Below the pieces are notes generated by a model. That model had not been told where the DNA came from, searched no databases, and saw nothing but the letters and a program-made list of their open reading frames with translations. Made by a program: the position numbers and the translations under genes. Source: Papaver somniferum (taxonomy: Eukaryota > Streptophyta > Magnoliopsida > Ranunculales > Papaveraceae). From it: a stretch of 64,000 nt of DNA. This document shows, one piece after another, positions 60,575-64,000 of this stretch. Each line of letters opens with the position of its first letter. Positions within the stretch are counted from its first letter, which is position 1. The stretch covers positions 335,374-399,373 of the forward strand of contig NW_020635485.1 of the NCBI RefSeq assembly GCF_003573695.1. The letters are read 5' to 3'.

Positions 60575-62306
60575 CTTTAATAAACAAATCTGTATCACAC
60601 AGAAAAGTTTACAATAATAGATAAATCCGTCTCCCACGAATATACCTACGATTTTTGTTCCGCCTTTTGGTAAATCAAGGTGAACATGAACCAATCAATA
60701 ACTCAGACTTATATTTCCGAAGAACATCCTAGTATTATTGATCACCTCACAATAATCTTAATCGACGCAGCTAAAAAGATATTGTGGAATCACAAACGAT
60801 GAGACAAAGATATTTGTGACTTCTTTTCTATCTTGCCTATCGGAGATATAAATTTCGAGCCAATTATTTCAATTGTACAACGATAGAAACTGCAAGATCA
60901 GATCACACAACTACGATAAAAGTAGTATCGGTCTGGCTTCACAATCCCAATGAAATATTTAAGACGTTAACCTGGTTTAGAAAAAGAAACCAAAGGTTAA
61001 GGGAGAATTGAATCTAGCTTAGCACAACTAGTATCACACAGAATGTGTGGGATTAGGTTTCCCAGTTGCTAGAGTTCTCCCTTATATAGTCTTTCAAATC
61101 AGGGTATGCAATCAACGTTAGCTTGGTAACAAAGCATTCAATATTCACCGTTAGATGAAAACCTGATTAGATTCAAGCTAATATTTCTCAATCGTTGGAT
61201 AAAAAACTTAGCTTGTTACACACAATTGAAATGTCCAATTTTGGGTTTATGAACCGTACCCAAACATCAACATTTGTTGGTTCAACAATAGTTAACCAAT
61301 GGTTTGCCATATGATCACTTTCATATCAACCATATTCTTCTTCACCAAAACTAGTTCAAGTGACTCAAATGAACTAGTTAGAGAGTTGTTCAATTACAAG
61401 GAAATCTTATGTAACTATATAAGATACAATCGAAGCAAAAATGATTTGATTCACTCGAATCGGTTCATGAACTTTATATCCACGGTTTGCAAAAGAATTC
61501 CTTAGTTTATTTAAACATGAATTAAAGAACAACCGGTTTTAGATATAACCACTCAAGTTCGCGGACTGGGTTCGCGGACTTAAGCTCATGGAAGGAGTAC
61601 ACAAACTCCAGCAGAAATTCTCGGGTTTGAGAACTTCGCCAGTTCGCGGACTGAGTTCGTGGACTTGGCTCACGCCACTTCCATTTCTCTTGATCAATAA
61701 AGTTCGCGAACTTTGGTTCAAGGAATAAGGACTTACACATATATGTGTTTCCACAACAATGCTTATATCATACAAATGGTTACATAATCTAAACTCTCAT
61801 TTCAATCATTTGAAATATTCTTAGAGAATGCTATATAGCCGTTATTCACAGATCATTTTTCGTCAGAGCAATTTCCAAAGTGATTGAAACATTACATGAC
61901 TTTCGTCACTAGGCAAAGATGAATTTGGCTAAAGCGAAAGCTTACCAACACACATTTTGAGAAATAGATATACGAGATAAACTCGGCTCGAAATATCAAA
62001 TGTGTATAATGAAAGTCTATACCAAAATGACTTTTATCTCAAGAGTAAGAGATAGAGTCAATAGACTTTTGAGTGATAGATAAGTTCAAGTCTCCACATA
62101 CCTTTTAGTCGATGAAGATCCACCAGTTCCTTGAGTAGTCCTTCGTCTTATATGATGATTGCTATGGAGTCTTAAGCTCAACTACACTTTCTATCCTAGT
62201 CCGAGACCTTTAGTTATGTAGGCTAGAAATAAGTTTTGATCACTAACATTGACAAACATGCTTGAGATAGCAACGCATGCGAGTTTGACCGAGCAATGCT
62301 CTAACA
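60575..62306 (-). repeat. copia 5' LTR, 5' piece
   Basis: Resumes directly after the gypsy duplication and aligns with 45200-46906 of the other LTR. It ends GCTCTAACA at the junction with the coiled-coil gene. Paired frames at 45890 and 61299 are LTR copies, not genes. Confidence 0.88.
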
Positions 62307-63994
62307 TGAGTCTTCTACTGGTAAAGGCGTTGTCATAGTTGATGACATTGTTTATGTCATGACCGATGATGATGACGACAACGAGATTTTTGGCACTGAG
62401 GATGATGTGGATCTCTCGGGCGGTGGAGAGGAGGCAGAACACATGGACGGGTCTTTTAGCGGGAAGGGCGTTTGAAAGGGTCTTCAAGTAGAAGAACCTG
62501 CTGGTGGGAAAAACGATGCTTTTGGGAACGAATTACTGGATAATCTTCCCACTGTTATTCCTTCGCCGAGCTCGGGTGGGACTACCTCATTCACTTTATC
62601 GGGCCCAATGTATAATTCATTGGGGCTCTCACTTATCCTGATTTCAGCACCTTGACCGCCGATGAGATGATCAAAGTTGTGCCCCTCTATATAGCCGGTT
62701 TCAAGGACACTTTTAACCTCATGGTGAGTTTTTTTTTTTTTTAAACTGTGTATTACTGATAGAGAATGGTTTTTGATCTTGTGAAGTGTGATGTCCTCAG
62801 GCTACCAACAGAAAGCTATTGGAGGCTGCTATTAGGAAGAAGCAGTTGGCGAAAATGGAAAGCCTTCGTGCCCAGCTGCAGCAGGAGCAAAATCGAGCCC
62901 GAGGACTGGAGACGTAGTTAGCCGAGACTAAAGGTACTTTCTTTTGAACTATATTATATATCATTGATCCTGTAGTGCTGATATCCTGAGTTTAGTATTG
63001 TATTCCTAGCCGAGATGTCTAGTATAGATGCAAACGCTGCTTCGGAGTATCGCTTGTTAAAGAGAAAGTTAGACATTGAGCTGAGCCATGTTGATAATCT
63101 CCTCCAAAGAATTGTCAATAAGGATGATAAGATCGATCTTCAGGAGGCCGAAATCGAGGGTCTTCGACCCGAACTACACCGCTATGAAACCTTTGAGTAT
63201 GTGCCTGAGGAGGTGGACAATCTTCGGGCGAGCCTTTCTCGGGTCCAGAGTATTGCCGCCGATAAAACATTATTAGCCGATAACTTGGAAAGTCAATGTG
63301 AACGATTGAGGCTTCAAATCAGGGATTTGCATGTTGATCGCAAGCGTATTATGCAGGGAAAAAGATGCCACTGAGAAGTCTAATCAAGAATTACGTGAGA
63401 GGCTTCGGAGATTTAACCAGGTATCCCAGGAGTTGGAATGGGCTCAATCTCAATTGTCGGGTCTGCAGATAGCACATGATCGGCAGAAGGCTAGTTGGAG
63501 CGATCATAAGAAATATTGTCCGACCAATGAGTTCAATGAGCAACGTCATAATGAGTTAACTTCGAAGATCTCGGCTCTTGAGTGTAGTTTTCTTAAGTGC
63601 GAGGAAACTGTTAAAGTAGTTACGCCCTTGCTGGAAGGTATTTTTCCATATGTTGTATTATTCTTGTGCCTCTTTCTTTCACTCGCGCCTCTTCTAATGT
63701 TGTTGTCCTGATACTGAGCACTTCTTTGTGTTTGCAGTTGAGCAAGGAAAGGTGAAGTCTTTGGAGGAGGAAGCTACTCGATTGAAGGCTCGGAAGACTC
63801 AGTTGCTCGGACAGATTGCTACAACGGAAGCTGCATCGGCTCAATTGACTTTTGACCTTGCTGCTGAGAAAGAGAAGTTCCGGACCGAGCTTGTTGCAAA
63901 GGTCAGGGAGGGTGTGAAGGCAGTTGTCGCTAAGAAACGGGCCGATGTTGCTGCTAAGAGGGCGAGCTTGGGATCGATTCCGCCAAAGGAATAA
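62307..63994 (+). pseudogene. transposon-type coiled-coil protein, 3' part
   Basis: Resumes with ESSTGKGVVIVDDIVYVMTD (acidic), then LTADEMIKVVPLYIAGFKDT (about 62650), and three or more exons with GT-AG borders: ATNRKLLEAAIRKKQLAKME (from about 62801), AEMSSIDANAASEYRLLKRK (63009 onward) and VEQGKVKSLEEEATRLKARK (63738 onward). Long heptad-rich helices are seen from 63030 to 63600 and 63740 to 63960 (RLLKRKLDIEL, LRASLSRVQ, AEKEKFRTELVAKVREGVKA). Defects: an in-frame TAG near 62916, a one-base frameshift near 63356 and a TGA near 62474. It ends SIPPKE and stop at 63994. The likely role is structural or gag-like; no enzyme motif is seen. Confidence 0.5.
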
Positions 63995-64000
63995 TTAGAC

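Larger units (their letters stand above)
44738..62306 (-). mobile_element. gag-only Ty1/copia element (SIRE-like LTR type), itself interrupted
   Basis: - strand element. The 3' LTR is on the left (44738-46906). The 5' LTR is on the right, in two pieces (50693-51318 and 60575-62306). The LTR starts TGTTAGAGCATTGCTCGG on the - strand. A primer site for initiator tRNA (TGGTATCAGAGCAGGC, complement of 50675-50690) sits two bases from the 5' LTR. A purine tract CAAAGGGGAAGAT (complement of 46907-46919) abuts the 3' LTR. The internal region of about 3.8 kb encodes gag only. No integrase, RT or RNase H is present, so it is non-autonomous. The 3' LTR lacks its last ~60 bases, which explains why no target duplication is seen. 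Confidence 0.88.

Overview
This window reads as nuclear DNA of a flowering plant, probably a eudicot. It is AT-rich, its real genes have short GT-AG introns, two of them match well-known plant proteins, and most of the rest is nested plant transposons. I cannot fix the species from sequence alone. Two ordinary genes are intact: PCNA (four exons, + strand, 18498-19890) and a triose-phosphate-translocator-family sugar-phosphate/nucleotide-sugar transporter (four exons, - strand, 21350-23975). They are convergent, with about 1.5 kb between their 3' ends. PCNA has two E2F-type sites upstream, as expected for an S-phase gene.

Region 1-6.1 kb holds a degenerate ~40-bp repeat, worn copia LTR pieces in both orientations, a 940-bp Mutator-type non-autonomous element with a perfect 9-bp target duplication, and four tandem copies of a 305-bp unit. 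Region 6.9-9.7 kb is a large imperfect inverted duplication carrying two decayed head-to-head copies of a B3-domain gene. Region 11.3-15.3 kb has no convincing protein gene but carries many copies of a short palindrome built on TGTGTAACT/AGTTACACA. A decayed antisense 18S rRNA fragment lies at 16.8-17.15 kb and a LINE RNase H tail at 17.6-18.0 kb.

Region 24.7-38.2 kb holds a broken copy of a conserved plant reverse-transcriptase-like protein (26.5-28.5 kb), three inverted-repeat elements, and a complete but decayed copia element with 158-bp LTRs (31793-37530, TSD GGAGT). That copia element landed inside the target-site duplication of a tRNA-derived SINE (37539-37693). A 5'-truncated LINE tail follows.

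Region 38.7-64 kb is a deep nest. A LINE (ORF1 38711, endonuclease 41801) carries a 1804-bp solo LTR (39516-41319, TSD ATCAA) and is cut at about 42328 by a further unit. That unit carries a decayed intron-containing coiled-coil transposon-type gene (43455-44737, continuing 62307-63994). The gene is split by a gag-only copia element on the - strand (44738-62306). The copia 5' LTR is split by a non-autonomous Ty3/gypsy element on the - strand (51319-60569, TSD GAAGA/TAAGA). The gypsy gag-protease frame is in turn split by a 716-bp hAT-type MITE (55012-55727, TSD ATAGTCAT). I found no new enzymatic system. The most useful results are the exact element boundaries, the insertion order, and the unexplained repeats.
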